A DNA stretch of 64,000 bases from Sphingobium psychrophilum (GTDB taxonomy: Bacteria > Pseudomonadota > Alphaproteobacteria > Sphingomonadales > Sphingomonadaceae). Both the position numbers and the translations under genes were made by a program. Where the stretch lies: NCBI RefSeq assembly GCF_012927105.1, contig NZ_JABBFV010000008.1:124001-188000 (forward strand), written 5' to 3'. Positions 52,000 to 61,540 of the stretch are shown piece after piece; the first letter of the stretch is position 1; each line of letters opens with the position of its first letter. The notes beneath the pieces are model-generated. The model did no database searches. It was not told the origin of the DNA and saw nothing but the letters and a program-made list of their open reading frames with translations.

Positions 52000-53670
52000 T
52001 CAGTTGCCGGTATAGAGTTCGCCGACCGACAGGCTGGCCTGCGCCCCGGCCTTGACCATCAGGTCGCGGATCGGGGCGACCAGTCGGGCCGCGGCGCGCT
52101 GGTTCTCGACCATGCGCAGCAGCAGGCGGAAATCGTCGGGCGGCTGCGCCGTCACCAGCGCGACGACATGGTCCGCGCCGAACGGCGGAATGACCTGGCT
52201 TTCAAGGACGGGCAGCGATTGGCCGGCGGCCAGTTCGCCCTTGCCGTCCGATGCGGCGACCGGGAACAGCCGCTGCACCGTGCCGTCCGACGCGATGTTG
52301 AACACGGTCGCATAACGCGGGCCAGGCGCGACCGAGCCATCACCCGTTTGCGCCAGCGCCAGCGTGACCGGCGCGCCGGACGGATAGCGCGCGCCATTGT
52401 CGAGCGGGCCGACCATCAACCGCGCGCCGCGTTCCGACAGGAGCGGGCGCAGCGCCTCCAGCGCCGCCCATTTATCGATCACGCCCCGCACCTGCGCCGG
52501 GGTCTTCACATTCTGGGCGACGATGTCGCCGGTGCGGCGCAGCATTGCCTGCGCCCGCGCGTCCCACACGAAATCGGCCCCCTGCCCGTCGGTCAGGATG
52601 CGCCAGGGATGATCGCCGCTGACGCTGGCACGCGCCTTCACATCCGCGACATAGAGACCAGGCAGCGGCGGCGGCACCGGCGGCGCGGGCGGCGGCGGCA
52701 CGGTGGCGAACAAAGGCTGCCCCTCCCGCCCCGGCGGGATGATCGTGCTGCTTTCCTGCCGCTGGCCGCTCAGCATCCGCACCTGGACGTTGAGATAGGC
52801 GCCCAGTTCGCCGATCGACAGCGTGCCGTCGCCATCCTGGTCGGCGGCCATGCCCTTGCCGTCGGCGCGCGGCGTGGACATGCCCTGCTCGAAAGACCAG
52901 GTCAGGAAGCCGCGAGTCGGCGCGCCCTCCACCGGCAGCGCATTTTCCCAGGCGATCTGATCGTCAAGCGCCGCGCTGATATAATAGAGGTTGGGCAGGT
53001 CGTCGCGCGTGGCGCTGACCGGGGCCGCATCGGCGGACGCCAGCACGCTGGCGAAGCGCGGCGCCGGGCGCGATCCCAGTTCGACATTACGCGCGCCCAG
53101 CGTCAGCCGCGGGGTCATGCCCATGACGCGCGGATCGACCGAACGGTGCAGCGTGCCGGAATGGCAGGTGTCGGCCATCATCAGCACCTGCACGCCCTTT
53201 GGCACATACAGGGACAGCCAGGTGTAGAAATCCTTGTCGACGATGAAGCGCTCTGCGTCCTTCACATCGGGATCGAAGCCGGGCAGCGGCAGGAACTGGT
53301 CGGTGTCGCCGTCGCGCGTGCCCTTGACCGCGGCCTCGGCCAGCGCGCCATGGCCGGTATAATAAAGGAATATCCAGTCGCCCAGCCTGGAGCGCAGGCC
53401 CAGCGCGTGTAGCGCGGTTTCGACCGTGGTGCGGCTGACGCCGTCGTTGCGCAGCACGGTGACGTCGCTCGCGCCCTGTCCCCGAATCAGCGCCTCCATC
53501 GCCGCCAGATCATTTTCCGGCCCGACAAGGTCCATGATCAACTTGGACTGGAACTGCCACGCCCCCACCAACAAGGCCCGCGTTTCTGCATGAGCATGAC
53601 CGGGACTAGTCAATATTGTGACAAAGCCTACCAGTACTGTTGCCCAGAGTCCACGCCGCCCCTTCGACAT
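52000..53670 (-). CDS. Secreted caspase-family (C14) protein with EF-hand and DUF4384-like domain
   Basis: A 556-residue protein. A signal peptide (WATVLVGFVTILTSPGHAHA) is followed by a caspase-like domain (about 30-265) with the catalytic dyad visible: His107 in LYYTGHGAL and Cys169 in MMADTCHSG. An EF-hand-like calcium loop follows (D278QDGDGTLSIGEL). After a Pro-rich linker, the C-terminal domain (about 340-520), with VFNIASDGTVQRLFPV and VIPPFGADHVVALVT, resembles DUF4384. Thus it looks like a calcium-linked periplasmic peptidase; substrate unknown. It is divergent from the operon that begins at 53771. Confidence 0.88.
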   Translation of the reverse strand: MSKGRRGLWATVLVGFVTILTSPGHAHAETRALLVGAWQFQSKLIMDLVGPENDLAAMEALIRGQGASDVTVLRNDGVSRTTVETALHALGLRSRLGDWIFLYYTGHGALAEAAVKGTRDGDTDQFLPLPGFDPDVKDAERFIVDKDFYTWLSLYVPKGVQVLMMADTCHSGTLHRSVDPRVMGMTPRLTLGARNVELGSRPAPRFASVLASADAAPVSATRDDLPNLYYISAALDDQIAWENALPVEGAPTRGFLTWSFEQGMSTPRADGKGMAADQDGDGTLSIGELGAYLNVQVRMLSGQRQESSTIIPPGREGQPLFATVPPPPAPPVPPPLPGLYVADVKARASVSGDHPWRILTDGQGADFVWDARAQAMLRRTGDIVAQNVKTPAQVRGVIDKWAALEALRPLLSERGARLMVGPLDNGARYPSGAPVTLALAQTGDGSVAPGPRYATVFNIASDGTVQRLFPVAASDGKGELAAGQSLPVLESQVIPPFGADHVVALVTAQPPDDFRLLLRMVENQRAAARLVAPIRDLMVKAGAQASLSVGELYTGN

Positions 53671-53770
53671 TGGGATTCCCCCGCGCTTTTTTGTTGCCTC
53701 GACAGATATATACCCATAGTCTTAGAAAGGTAATTGGGGCAATAACTATATCTTGACTCGGAGCGGACAA

Positions 53771-54457
53771 ATGGCCGTGTTGCGTTGCACTATAGTGGTT
53801 GCTTCCTTTATGCTTTTTGCAGGCGGAGCAGCAAACGCTCTGGCGCAGGCGGATAACGGTCCGCCGCCCGAAGAGGCCCCTACGGAAGGCGCAGCGGGCC
53901 GTGGCGTACGCATATTGCCGCCGGAACCGCCCGCGCCCAAGCCTGTTGCACAAGAGCCACAAGCACCACAACAACAGGCAGTCCATGCCATCCCTCCCGC
54001 CCCCGTCGCCGCCCCCGGCCGGAAGGTGCCGGTCGCCGCTGCGCCCGTCGCCGCTGCACCGGTCTCCGCGCCCGTACTCAAGGCCTGCGACCGTCCCGTG
54101 GCCAAGCCGACGCTGCGCTTTACCGATCCCGCGCGCTTCGATGGTGCGTTGAAGGGCAAGCTGCGCCGTGGCCGCCCGGTGGTGGTCGATCTCGACACGC
54201 CCTATCCCGCCGACAATGAAGCGCCGTTGCCGCTGGGCGCTTGGCTCAATGAGGTCAAGCAAAGCGGCGGCACGGTCAGCGTCGCGCCCTATTGCCAGAA
54301 GGGGCGCGGCTTTGGCGGCTTCTTCGCCAAGCTGTTCGGCGGCGGCCCGGCCGAACCCTATAAGGCCGCGCGCCGCTACGACGCGGTGCTGCATGTCGAC
54401 GCGGTCGACCAGGTTGTGACCCAGGTCGAGTTCGCGCCGCGCAAGGCGACAAAATGA
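53771..54457 (+). CDS. Secreted Pro/Ala-rich protein of unknown function
   Basis: A 228-residue protein with a signal peptide (CTIVVASFMLFAGGAANALAQ), then about 80 residues of low-complexity Pro/Ala/Gln linker, and a C-terminal globular part (about 105-225) with two cysteines and a GFGGFFAKLFGGG stretch. No family recognised. It is the first gene of the plus-strand operon and overlaps the caspase-FGE gene by 4 bp. ATG 53771 is used; a TTG at 53753 is less likely. Confidence 0.75.
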   Translation: MAVLRCTIVVASFMLFAGGAANALAQADNGPPPEEAPTEGAAGRGVRILPPEPPAPKPVAQEPQAPQQQAVHAIPPAPVAAPGRKVPVAAAPVAAAPVSAPVLKACDRPVAKPTLRFTDPARFDGALKGKLRRGRPVVVDLDTPYPADNEAPLPLGAWLNEVKQSGGTVSVAPYCQKGRGFGGFFAKLFGGGPAEPYKAARRYDAVLHVDAVDQVVTQVEFAPRKATK

Positions 54458-56094
54458 GCCGTCCACATCCGGGGCGCGGGCGAGAGGGCGGGCGCGGCCT
54501 GATCCGCGCGCTGGCCGCCGTCTGGGCGCTGACGTTGTTGGCGTTGGCCGGTCCCGCGCGCGCGGCGGAAGAACCCCGACTGGCGCTGGTGATCGTCAAC
54601 GGCGCCTATCAGGCCTTCGACAAGCTCGGTTCCACCTATGCGGACGGCGACAAGGTCGCGACCGCGCTCAACGCCACCGGCTTCACCGACGCCAGCGGGG
54701 ACGGCCCGGTGCAGGTGCGGCGCGACCTTTCGCGCGACGCGATGTTGCAGGCGGTCGCCGATTTCCGGGCGAAGCTGGCCGCCGCCGGTCCCAAGGCGTT
54801 CGGCACCCTCTATTTTTCCGGCCATGGCGCGGCGCTGGGCAGCTATGGCGACGTCATGCTGCTGCCGGTCGATGCCGGCCGCGACCTCACGCCCGAAAGT
54901 GCGACGCTGACCCGTGCGGCGCTGACCCATAATCTGCTGGGATCGGGCGCGAAGACGGTACTGATCGTGCTCGACATGTGTCGCAACGTCCTGCCTGCGC
55001 CGCCGCCGTCGCTGACCCAGATGATCGCCGCGGAAACCGGCACCGAAGCCAGCGCGGTGGGCGAATTGGCAGGCAGCAAAGGACTGCGCCGCATGGTCCG
55101 CGCGCCCGCCGCCGCGATCCGGCCGGATCAGGGCTATCTGGTGGCCTTTTCCACCAGCGCCGACCAGGTCGCCTTCGACGACGGCATCTTTTCCAAGGTG
55201 CTGGCCGAGGAAATCCGCCGCCCGCAGCAAAATATCGCCGATGCGCTCAAGCGCGTGTCGGACCGTGTGGCGCTGTCGTCGGGCAAGAATTTCCAGAAGC
55301 CGACCTTCGACTATGGCCTGCAAGGCGCGCCGCCCTGCTTCATTTCCTGCGACCGGGCGGCGAGCGATCGTTTCTACGATTGCGCCAACTGCCCCTGGAT
55401 GCGGGCGATCCCGGCCGGGCTGACACCATTCGGATCGCCTGCGTCGGAACCGGGACGCGGCGGGGACGAGGCGGTGCAGGCCGACATGAAGATCGACCGG
55501 CCCTTCGCCATCGGCGTCTATGAGGTGACGATCGCCGAATGGAATGCCTGCGTGCGCGATAATGCCTGCACGAAGCTGGGCAATTGGTCGAAGGACAATC
55601 CCAATCCGCTGATCCCGGCGACCGACATCAGTTATGAGGACGCGCAGGCCTTCGTCGCCTGGCTGACCGTCCAATCGGGCCGCCCCTATCGCCTGCCGAC
55701 CGAACAGGAATGGGAATATGCCAGCCGCGGCGGCGCGCCGTCGGCCTTCCCCTGGGGCGACGACATCGGGCCATCGATGGCCAATTATGATCATACCGCC
55801 CGCTATCACGGGTCGGATACCGCGCCCTATCGCGGCTATCCCGAAGCGGTGAACAGCTATCCCGCCAACAGTTTCGGCCTGAACCAGATGCAGGGCAATG
55901 TGTGGGAATGGACGTCGGGTTGCACCGACACATCCTGCCGCGCGCGGATCATACGTGGCGGATCGTTCGAAAGCGCGCCCGATGCGCTGCGATCGGCCAA
56001 TCGTTTTACCGTACCGCCCGGCAAACGCCGGCAGGACGCCGGTTTGCGCGTCGTGCGCGACCTGGAACCGGACGAAATCGGGGGATCGTCCTGA
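54454..56094 (+). CDS. Secreted caspase-family protein fused to FGE/SUMF1-like domain
   Basis: A 546-residue protein. After an Arg-rich start and a signal peptide (LAAVWALTLLALAGPARA), the caspase domain (about 40-290) has His124 in LYFSGHGAALG and Cys176 in LIVLDMCRN. The C-terminal part (about 310-540) is a formylglycine-generating-enzyme/SUMF1-like fold: RLPTEQEWEYASRGG, GNVWEWTSG, IIRGGSF. The catalytic cysteines of true FGE are absent after RGGSF, so it is probably a binding module. It overlaps the preceding gene (ATGA). Confidence 0.9.
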   Translation: MSRPHPGRGREGGRGLIRALAAVWALTLLALAGPARAAEEPRLALVIVNGAYQAFDKLGSTYADGDKVATALNATGFTDASGDGPVQVRRDLSRDAMLQAVADFRAKLAAAGPKAFGTLYFSGHGAALGSYGDVMLLPVDAGRDLTPESATLTRAALTHNLLGSGAKTVLIVLDMCRNVLPAPPPSLTQMIAAETGTEASAVGELAGSKGLRRMVRAPAAAIRPDQGYLVAFSTSADQVAFDDGIFSKVLAEEIRRPQQNIADALKRVSDRVALSSGKNFQKPTFDYGLQGAPPCFISCDRAASDRFYDCANCPWMRAIPAGLTPFGSPASEPGRGGDEAVQADMKIDRPFAIGVYEVTIAEWNACVRDNACTKLGNWSKDNPNPLIPATDISYEDAQAFVAWLTVQSGRPYRLPTEQEWEYASRGGAPSAFPWGDDIGPSMANYDHTARYHGSDTAPYRGYPEAVNSYPANSFGLNQMQGNVWEWTSGCTDTSCRARIIRGGSFESAPDALRSANRFTVPPGKRRQDAGLRVVRDLEPDEIGGSS

Positions 56095-56156
56095 CGACAA
56101 TTTCATGAGGGTTTGCGCCGGGGGTGGGACTTCGGCGCATGAAGAGGGGAATATCG

Positions 56157-57068
56157 ATGAACAAGTTTCTGATCGCGGCCACGGTGGCGGCGCTGGTGCC
56201 GGGCGCGGCTTTGGCGTCGCCTTACTATTCGACCATCGGCAGTCCGAACAGCCTACAGCATACAGCGGTCACGACCGCGCTCAATCTCAACGATCTCGAC
56301 TATGACGATGATCCCGATACGCCGGGTTTCGACATGGAGGGCGACGCGGACACGATCGGCGGCGCGTTCAGCTATTGGGGTTCGGCGGGGACGGAGGGCC
56401 AGCGCTACGAACTACGCTATCAAAAGGCGTTTCGTCCTTCAGAAGGCAGCCGCGCCCGCATACTGATCGACCCGATCCTCAACGTCCTGCACGTCAATGA
56501 CGGCCAGACCGCAATCCTGGGCACGCTGTCCACCGGCGTCGAAATTCCGGTCCAGCCTAACTGGCTCATCACTCCGCGCGTGGCGTTCGGCGCGACTGAC
56601 AATGATGGCTATTTCGGCGCCAGCAGCGAAGTGCTGACCCTGTCGGCCACCAGCCGCTACAAGATCGCGCAGGTCGGCCGCGGCGACCTGACCATCGGTA
56701 ATATGGTCGGGTGGACCACCACCACGGACATCGGCATCGGCAAGAAGCTGCCCTTCTATTTCAAGGAGGATGTCTGGTCGTTCCGCAACGGCATCGCCTA
56801 TCAATTGCCGTTCAAGGGGCGGATGTTCGGCGGGCGGCAGGGTTCGATGCGCGCCAGCTACACCTGGACCAAGCTGACCGGCGATCCGCAATCCTATGAA
56901 AATGTGCATGAAGCCGCGCTGAGCGTGGGCATCCGCACCCGCGAGGCGGAACAGAAGAGTCGCGCCGAACAGCTGCGCATCGGCCTGATCTACACCCATG
57001 GCACCAGCAGCTTTTCGCATGATTTCGATTTTGACGCGGCGACGCTGACCATCGGCTATCGTTTCTAA
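56157..57068 (+). CDS. Outer-membrane beta-barrel protein
   Basis: A 303-residue protein with a signal peptide (FLIAATVAALVPGAALAS) and a beta-rich body of alternating hydrophobic strands that ends TLTIGYRF: the terminal Phe is the recognition signal for the BAM insertase. An acidic loop (LDYDDDPDTPGFDMEGDAD) may bind calcium. Channel or receptor function is not known. AGGGGA stands before the ATG. It sits between the caspase-FGE gene and the papain-like gene. Confidence 0.8.
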   Translation: MNKFLIAATVAALVPGAALASPYYSTIGSPNSLQHTAVTTALNLNDLDYDDDPDTPGFDMEGDADTIGGAFSYWGSAGTEGQRYELRYQKAFRPSEGSRARILIDPILNVLHVNDGQTAILGTLSTGVEIPVQPNWLITPRVAFGATDNDGYFGASSEVLTLSATSRYKIAQVGRGDLTIGNMVGWTTTTDIGIGKKLPFYFKEDVWSFRNGIAYQLPFKGRMFGGRQGSMRASYTWTKLTGDPQSYENVHEAALSVGIRTREAEQKSRAEQLRIGLIYTHGTSSFSHDFDFDAATLTIGYRF

Positions 57069-57093
57069 AACAGCTATTCGGGAGGAACGGGTG

Positions 57094-58638
57094 ATGACAC
57101 GTCGTCTCGTTACATGGGGCAGCGTTGCGCTGCTGGCGCTTTCGGGCGCAGGCATTTCGGCCCAGCAGAGCGACGACGCGCTGTTCATGACCGGGGCGGA
57201 GCCCGTTTCTCCCGAAGACTATGCCAAGCTGCCCAAACAGGGACGTTTCCGCGCCTATCTGCCCAAGCAGGTCGACCTGTCCAACGCCTATCCCCCGCCC
57301 GGATCGCAGGGGCCGCAGCCCAATTGCGTCGCCTGGGCGACCACCTATGCCGCGCGCACCTTCCTGAACTTTCGCGACAAGACTGTGCAGCCGGACAATC
57401 CGGCCGACCAGATGAGCCCGGCCTATGTCTATAACCGGCTGCGCCCCGCAGGATCGCCCTGCACCGGCACGATCAGCATCGTTCAGGCGCTGACCCTGCT
57501 GAAAAATGAAGGCACGGTCAGCCTGGCCGAATTTCCCGATGACATGACCAAATGCGCGATCCCCGCGCCCGATGGGCTGAAAACCAAGGCGGGCAATTTC
57601 CGCCTGCTCGACTGGCGCGCGGTCGATCGCGAGGTCAAGGACGACTGGCGCACGCCGATCATATTGGACGACGTCAAGGGCGCGCTCGCCCGCGGCGCGC
57701 CGGTGATCTTTGCCATGCCCGCGCCCGCCGATTTCAAGGCGTTTCGCGGCGACGGCGTCTATAGCCGCGTGGCAAAGCCGGACAAGGCCAATTATCACGC
57801 CATGGCGATCGTGGGCTATGACGAGGATCGTCAGGCGCTGCGCATCATGAATAGCTGGGGGCCGATCTGGGGCGACAAGGGCTATGCCTGGATCGACTAT
57901 GCCACCTTCCGGCTGCTGACCGGGGAAGCCTATTCGCTCGAAGCGCCGGTCGCCCCGGCCGCGCCCGGCGCGCCACCGCCGCCCCAGCGCAGCAATGCCC
58001 AGATCTTCGCCGATCAGGCAGCGGCAATCCCCTGCGGCGCGGTGTCGGTGCAGGGCAAAAGCGTCTCCGGCTTTTCCGGCGATCTGAACGCCATCGCCGC
58101 ATTGCGCGAGGCGGCGGCCAATGCCGATCCGGCGATGAAGGTCGCCGTCCGCCACCTGCCCTGGCCGCAATGCGAGGCCGCGCTGACCCTGGCCGCGGCG
58201 ATGGCGCGCGATGGCACCAGCATCGTTGCGCTGACTGCGGACGGCCAGGATCGGGACGGCGACCCCGTGGTGATGAAGGAGAATGAGATTTTCGGCGTCA
58301 GCGCGACGACGAGCGCGGCGCGGCCCTATCTCAGCATCATCTACCTTCAGGCCGACGGCAGCGCGGTCGAGTTGCATCGCGGCCATCCCGAACCCGACCG
58401 CAAGGGCGTGCGCCGCGTCACCATCGGCCTGTCCCAGGCGGCGCAACGCTATCAGGTCGCGCCGCCCTTCGGCCCCGAACTGATCGTCGCGCTCGCCTCT
58501 GCCAAGCCGCTGTTCGGCGATGACGAAGTGGTGAACGGCACCGAGCGGCAGTTCCTGACCAGGTTGCGCGCCAAGCTGAACAGCAGTCAGGGTGCAGGCG
58601 TGGCCGCCGCCTTCGTCCGGCTCCAGACCAGCAACTGA
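57094..58638 (+). CDS. Secreted papain-like (C1) peptidase with DUF4384-like C-terminus
   Basis: A 514-residue protein. A signal peptide (WGSVALLALSGAGISAQ) precedes a C1A-type peptidase domain (about 45-275) with Cys78 in GPQPNCVAWATTYAART, His235 in NYHAMAIVGYDED and Asn253 in IMNSWGPIWGDKGY, the complete papain catalytic set. No propeptide is obvious. The C-terminal region (about 400-500: PYLSIIYLQADGSAVELHRG and VAPPFGPELIVALASAKPLF) resembles DUF4384, as in the caspase at 52000. GGAGG lies eight bases before ATG 57094 (GTG 57091 also possible). Confidence 0.9.
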   Translation: MTRRLVTWGSVALLALSGAGISAQQSDDALFMTGAEPVSPEDYAKLPKQGRFRAYLPKQVDLSNAYPPPGSQGPQPNCVAWATTYAARTFLNFRDKTVQPDNPADQMSPAYVYNRLRPAGSPCTGTISIVQALTLLKNEGTVSLAEFPDDMTKCAIPAPDGLKTKAGNFRLLDWRAVDREVKDDWRTPIILDDVKGALARGAPVIFAMPAPADFKAFRGDGVYSRVAKPDKANYHAMAIVGYDEDRQALRIMNSWGPIWGDKGYAWIDYATFRLLTGEAYSLEAPVAPAAPGAPPPPQRSNAQIFADQAAAIPCGAVSVQGKSVSGFSGDLNAIAALREAAANADPAMKVAVRHLPWPQCEAALTLAAAMARDGTSIVALTADGQDRDGDPVVMKENEIFGVSATTSAARPYLSIIYLQADGSAVELHRGHPEPDRKGVRRVTIGLSQAAQRYQVAPPFGPELIVALASAKPLFGDDEVVNGTERQFLTRLRAKLNSSQGAGVAAAFVRLQTSN

Positions 58639-58646
58639 CCCCGGCC

Positions 58647-60785
58647 ATGGCGGGCCAACCGAACAAGGGTAAGCCCAAGGCCCGCGGGGGCCTGCGCTTG
58701 CCGCCGGTGGCACCGGTCGTGCGCTTCGGCGCGATGTTCCTGGCCTTCCTGCTGGGCACATGGGGTTTCGCGCAGGCCTATGCAGAGGCCCGCATCGCCT
58801 CGACCGTCATGCAGGACGCTATGCGCGCGATGCGGCTGATCGTCGGCAGCTTTCCGCAGGTGCTGGAGGGGCGCGACCTGCCGCTGGCGCTCAACATCGC
58901 GCGCTGGGCGCTGCCGCTGCTGACCTTCTGGTCGACGGCGGCTTTGGCCTGGGAGCAATTGCGCAACCCGCTGCGGCTGGCGCTGATCCGGGCGCGGGGC
59001 GAACATCTGGTGATTGCGGGCGACGAAAGCGGCGGGCTGGCCGCACAGGCGGCGCGCGGCGCGCTGGCCGACGGACGGCGCGTGCTGCTGTGGCCGCAGG
59101 ACCGGCGCACGACCTGGATCGCCGACGCGCTGGAGGCAGGCGCGGCGGAGGTGGAACAGGGCGTGGCGCAGGAGAGCGCCGCCGCGCTGGCGCTGGACAA
59201 GGCGCGCGCGGTGCTGCTGCTGTCGCGCGAGGCACGCGGCAATATCGCGCTCGCCTCCGCCCTATTGGCGCAGGCGGCGGCGGTGCGCCCGGCGGGCGAC
59301 CCGATCGACATCATCCTGCGTGTCGATGACCTCGACCTGCGGCGCAGCGTCGAGCAGCGGTTCGAGCATGGCGACCGGCGGACGGCGCGCGTGCGGCTGG
59401 CGGCGCTACCCGACATTGCCGCGCGGCAGCTGGCGCTGGCCCGGCCGATCGACGGATTCAGCCGCGAAGGGCAGGCGGGGCGCGGGGTGCTGGTGATCGG
59501 CTTTACCCCGCTGATCGAACGCTATGTGCTGCGCACGCTGGCGGGCGGCCATTATCGTGATGGCGGCAAGCCCGTCTTCGCGATCCATATGGCCGACGCC
59601 GCGCAGGGCGAGGCGGCGTTTCGCGCGCGCAGTCCCGGCGCAGACGCGCTGTCGCCGCTGCGCTTTGTCGAGGCGCGGCCCGACCCGGCGCGGATCGCCC
59701 CGCTGATCGACGCCCATGTCGCGACGCTTGGCGAGCCGGTAGCGATCCTGATCGACCTGGACGACGACGACCGCGCGCTGGCCGTCGCATTGGCGGTAGA
59801 TGCCCGCTATCGCGCCGCCGCCCTGCCCGCCCCGCCGATCCATGTGCGGATGGCGGGCGCGCACGACCATCGCGTCGGCGCAGGGATTTTCCCGTTCGGC
59901 GGCTTGGCCGACCTCGCCGATCCCGACATGCTGTTGCAGGACCGGCATGATGCGCTCGCCCGGTCGATCCATGATTTTTATCTGGAAGGTCGCTTTGCCG
60001 AAGGCGAGCGGATCGGCGTGCGCGCGTCGATGCAGGAATGGGAGGATCTGCCCGAAAGCTTCCGCGACGATAACCGGCTGGTCGCCGACTGCTATCAATT
60101 GAAACTGCGCGACATCGGTGCGCGGCTGGTGGAGGGCGGCGGCCCATCGCTCAGCCTTTCCCCCGACGAACTGGAGGAATTGTCGCGCGCCGAACATGAT
60201 CGCTGGATGGCGGCCAAGCTGGTGCAGGGGTGGACCCATGGCGCGGTGCGCGACGATGCGCGGCGGCTGCATCCCGACATCGTGCCTTATGATGACCTCA
60301 GCGAAGCGATCAAGGATCTGGACCGGGAGCAGGTGCGGATCATGGCGCGGCTGCTCAGCGCATCGGGCCGGCGGGCGCTGCGCACGCTGACGGTGGCGCT
60401 GTTGCCGGGCGGCGAGGATGCCGCGCCCGATCCGGCCGCCTTGGTGGCGGCATTGCGTGCCCAATATCCCGACCGCGCGCCTATCTTTGTCGGCGATCTG
60501 GCCGATCGCTGGTCGCGTCATGTGCTCACCGCGCTACAGGCGCAGGGAGAATTGGTGCAACTGGCGTTGGCCGGCCATGTGCAGGCGATCCTCGATCCGC
60601 TGCCGACCGGCGAAGCGACCGCGGCGGCGGCGCTGGTCCAAGGCGCAGACGCGATCTATGCGGGCGGCACGACGGCGCTCGTGGTGCGCACCGATCTGCT
60701 GCTGGCGACCGATCCCAGCCCCGATCCGCGCGCCATTCGCATCGGCCCGGACGGTGCGATCGGCCGCGCGCCATGGACGCGCTGA
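58647..60785 (+). CDS. Membrane protein with TrkA-N-like and RyR domains
   Basis: A 712-residue protein. Two transmembrane helices (about 27-47 and 85-103) anchor it in the inner membrane. Two Rossmann-like TrkA-N segments follow (about 112-215 and 278-400). A RyR domain lies at about 508-568, with LSRAEHDRWMAAKLVQGWTHGAVRDD, RRLHPDIVPYDDL and DLDREQVRIM; in eukaryotes this repeat is found in ryanodine receptors. The C-terminal 140 residues look like another Rossmann-type sensor, which I cannot name. The canonical GxGxxG is degraded (GDESGG), so the bound nucleotide is uncertain. It overlaps the MlaE-like gene by 13 bp. Confidence 0.85.
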   Translation: MAGQPNKGKPKARGGLRLPPVAPVVRFGAMFLAFLLGTWGFAQAYAEARIASTVMQDAMRAMRLIVGSFPQVLEGRDLPLALNIARWALPLLTFWSTAALAWEQLRNPLRLALIRARGEHLVIAGDESGGLAAQAARGALADGRRVLLWPQDRRTTWIADALEAGAAEVEQGVAQESAAALALDKARAVLLLSREARGNIALASALLAQAAAVRPAGDPIDIILRVDDLDLRRSVEQRFEHGDRRTARVRLAALPDIAARQLALARPIDGFSREGQAGRGVLVIGFTPLIERYVLRTLAGGHYRDGGKPVFAIHMADAAQGEAAFRARSPGADALSPLRFVEARPDPARIAPLIDAHVATLGEPVAILIDLDDDDRALAVALAVDARYRAAALPAPPIHVRMAGAHDHRVGAGIFPFGGLADLADPDMLLQDRHDALARSIHDFYLEGRFAEGERIGVRASMQEWEDLPESFRDDNRLVADCYQLKLRDIGARLVEGGGPSLSLSPDELEELSRAEHDRWMAAKLVQGWTHGAVRDDARRLHPDIVPYDDLSEAIKDLDREQVRIMARLLSASGRRALRTLTVALLPGGEDAAPDPAALVAALRAQYPDRAPIFVGDLADRWSRHVLTALQAQGELVQLALAGHVQAILDPLPTGEATAAAALVQGADAIYAGGTTALVVRTDLLLATDPSPDPRAIRIGPDGAIGRAPWTR

Positions 60786-61540
60786 AAGGCGGACCCAAGC
60801 TGATCGCCGCGATCGGCGCGGGGGCGTGGCTGACCGTGCGCGCAGCGACCGGCATGGGCCGCCGTATCATTGCGGGCGACGCGCTGGCCCAGCGGCAATT
60901 GGCGGACGGCCTGCCGCTGCATGTCTGGCGGCCGCTGCGCACCCTGCTGCCGCTGGCCGCGCTGGCCGGGATCATCGCGGGCATCGGCGCGGCGCGGCTG
61001 CTGGCGCTTTATAATGCCCAGATTCCGGTGCTGGGCGCGCTGGCGGAGATTTTGCTGCGCGACATCGTGCCGCTGCTGGTCGGCCTGTTCGCCTGCGGCA
61101 GCGTGTCGGTGGCGCTGTCGTCGCGGCTCGGCGCGATGGCGCTCAACCGGGAGATCGATGCGCTGGAGGCGCTGGGGCGCGATCCGGTCGCCCATGCGCT
61201 GGGGCCGGCACTGGCCGCGGTACTGCTGTCCGCGCCGATCCATATGCTGCTGGGCGGCATCGCCGCGGTGATCGGCTGCGGCGTCCCGCTGGCGCTGATC
61301 GCCAATGTCGGCTGGCCGCTCTGGTCCGGCTTCGCTTTCTCCCATGATGCGGCGGGCGCGATGCTGACCGGCATGGCCAAGCTGCTGGTCTATGCGCTGA
61401 TCGCCTTTGGCGTGGGCAGCGCGGTGGGGGCAAAGCCGGTGCGGTCCCCCGCCGATATCGGCCGCCGCGCCACCACCGCCTTCACCGCCGGATTGCTCGG
61501 CATCTTCAGCGCGGCGGCGCTGTGGACGGCTTTGCTATGA
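60773..61540 (+). CDS. MlaE-family ABC transporter permease
   Basis: A 255-residue integral membrane protein with about five to six hydrophobic helices, including LRTLLPLAALAGIIAGIGAARLL and the conserved loop around NREIDALEALGRDPVAHALGPALAAVL, the signature of MlaE/YrbE permeases. With an MlaF-like ATPase and an MlaD-like protein it forms a MCE transporter that moves lipids between inner and outer membranes. Its start lies within the last 13 bp of the RyR-protein gene, showing coupled expression. Confidence 0.92.
   Translation: MDALKGGPKLIAAIGAGAWLTVRAATGMGRRIIAGDALAQRQLADGLPLHVWRPLRTLLPLAALAGIIAGIGAARLLALYNAQIPVLGALAEILLRDIVPLLVGLFACGSVSVALSSRLGAMALNREIDALEALGRDPVAHALGPALAAVLLSAPIHMLLGGIAAVIGCGVPLALIANVGWPLWSGFAFSHDAAGAMLTGMAKLLVYALIAFGVGSAVGAKPVRSPADIGRRATTAFTAGLLGIFSAAALWTALL

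Noticed and set aside
54454..56094. True sulfatase-modifying FGE activity
   Set aside because: The catalytic cysteine pair expected after RGGSF is missing and no sulfatase gene is near.
58647..60785. TrkA potassium-uptake regulator
   Set aside because: The TrkA-N-like segments lack the canonical glycine motif, no TrkH/Ktr channel is adjacent, and RyR plus MlaE context points elsewhere.
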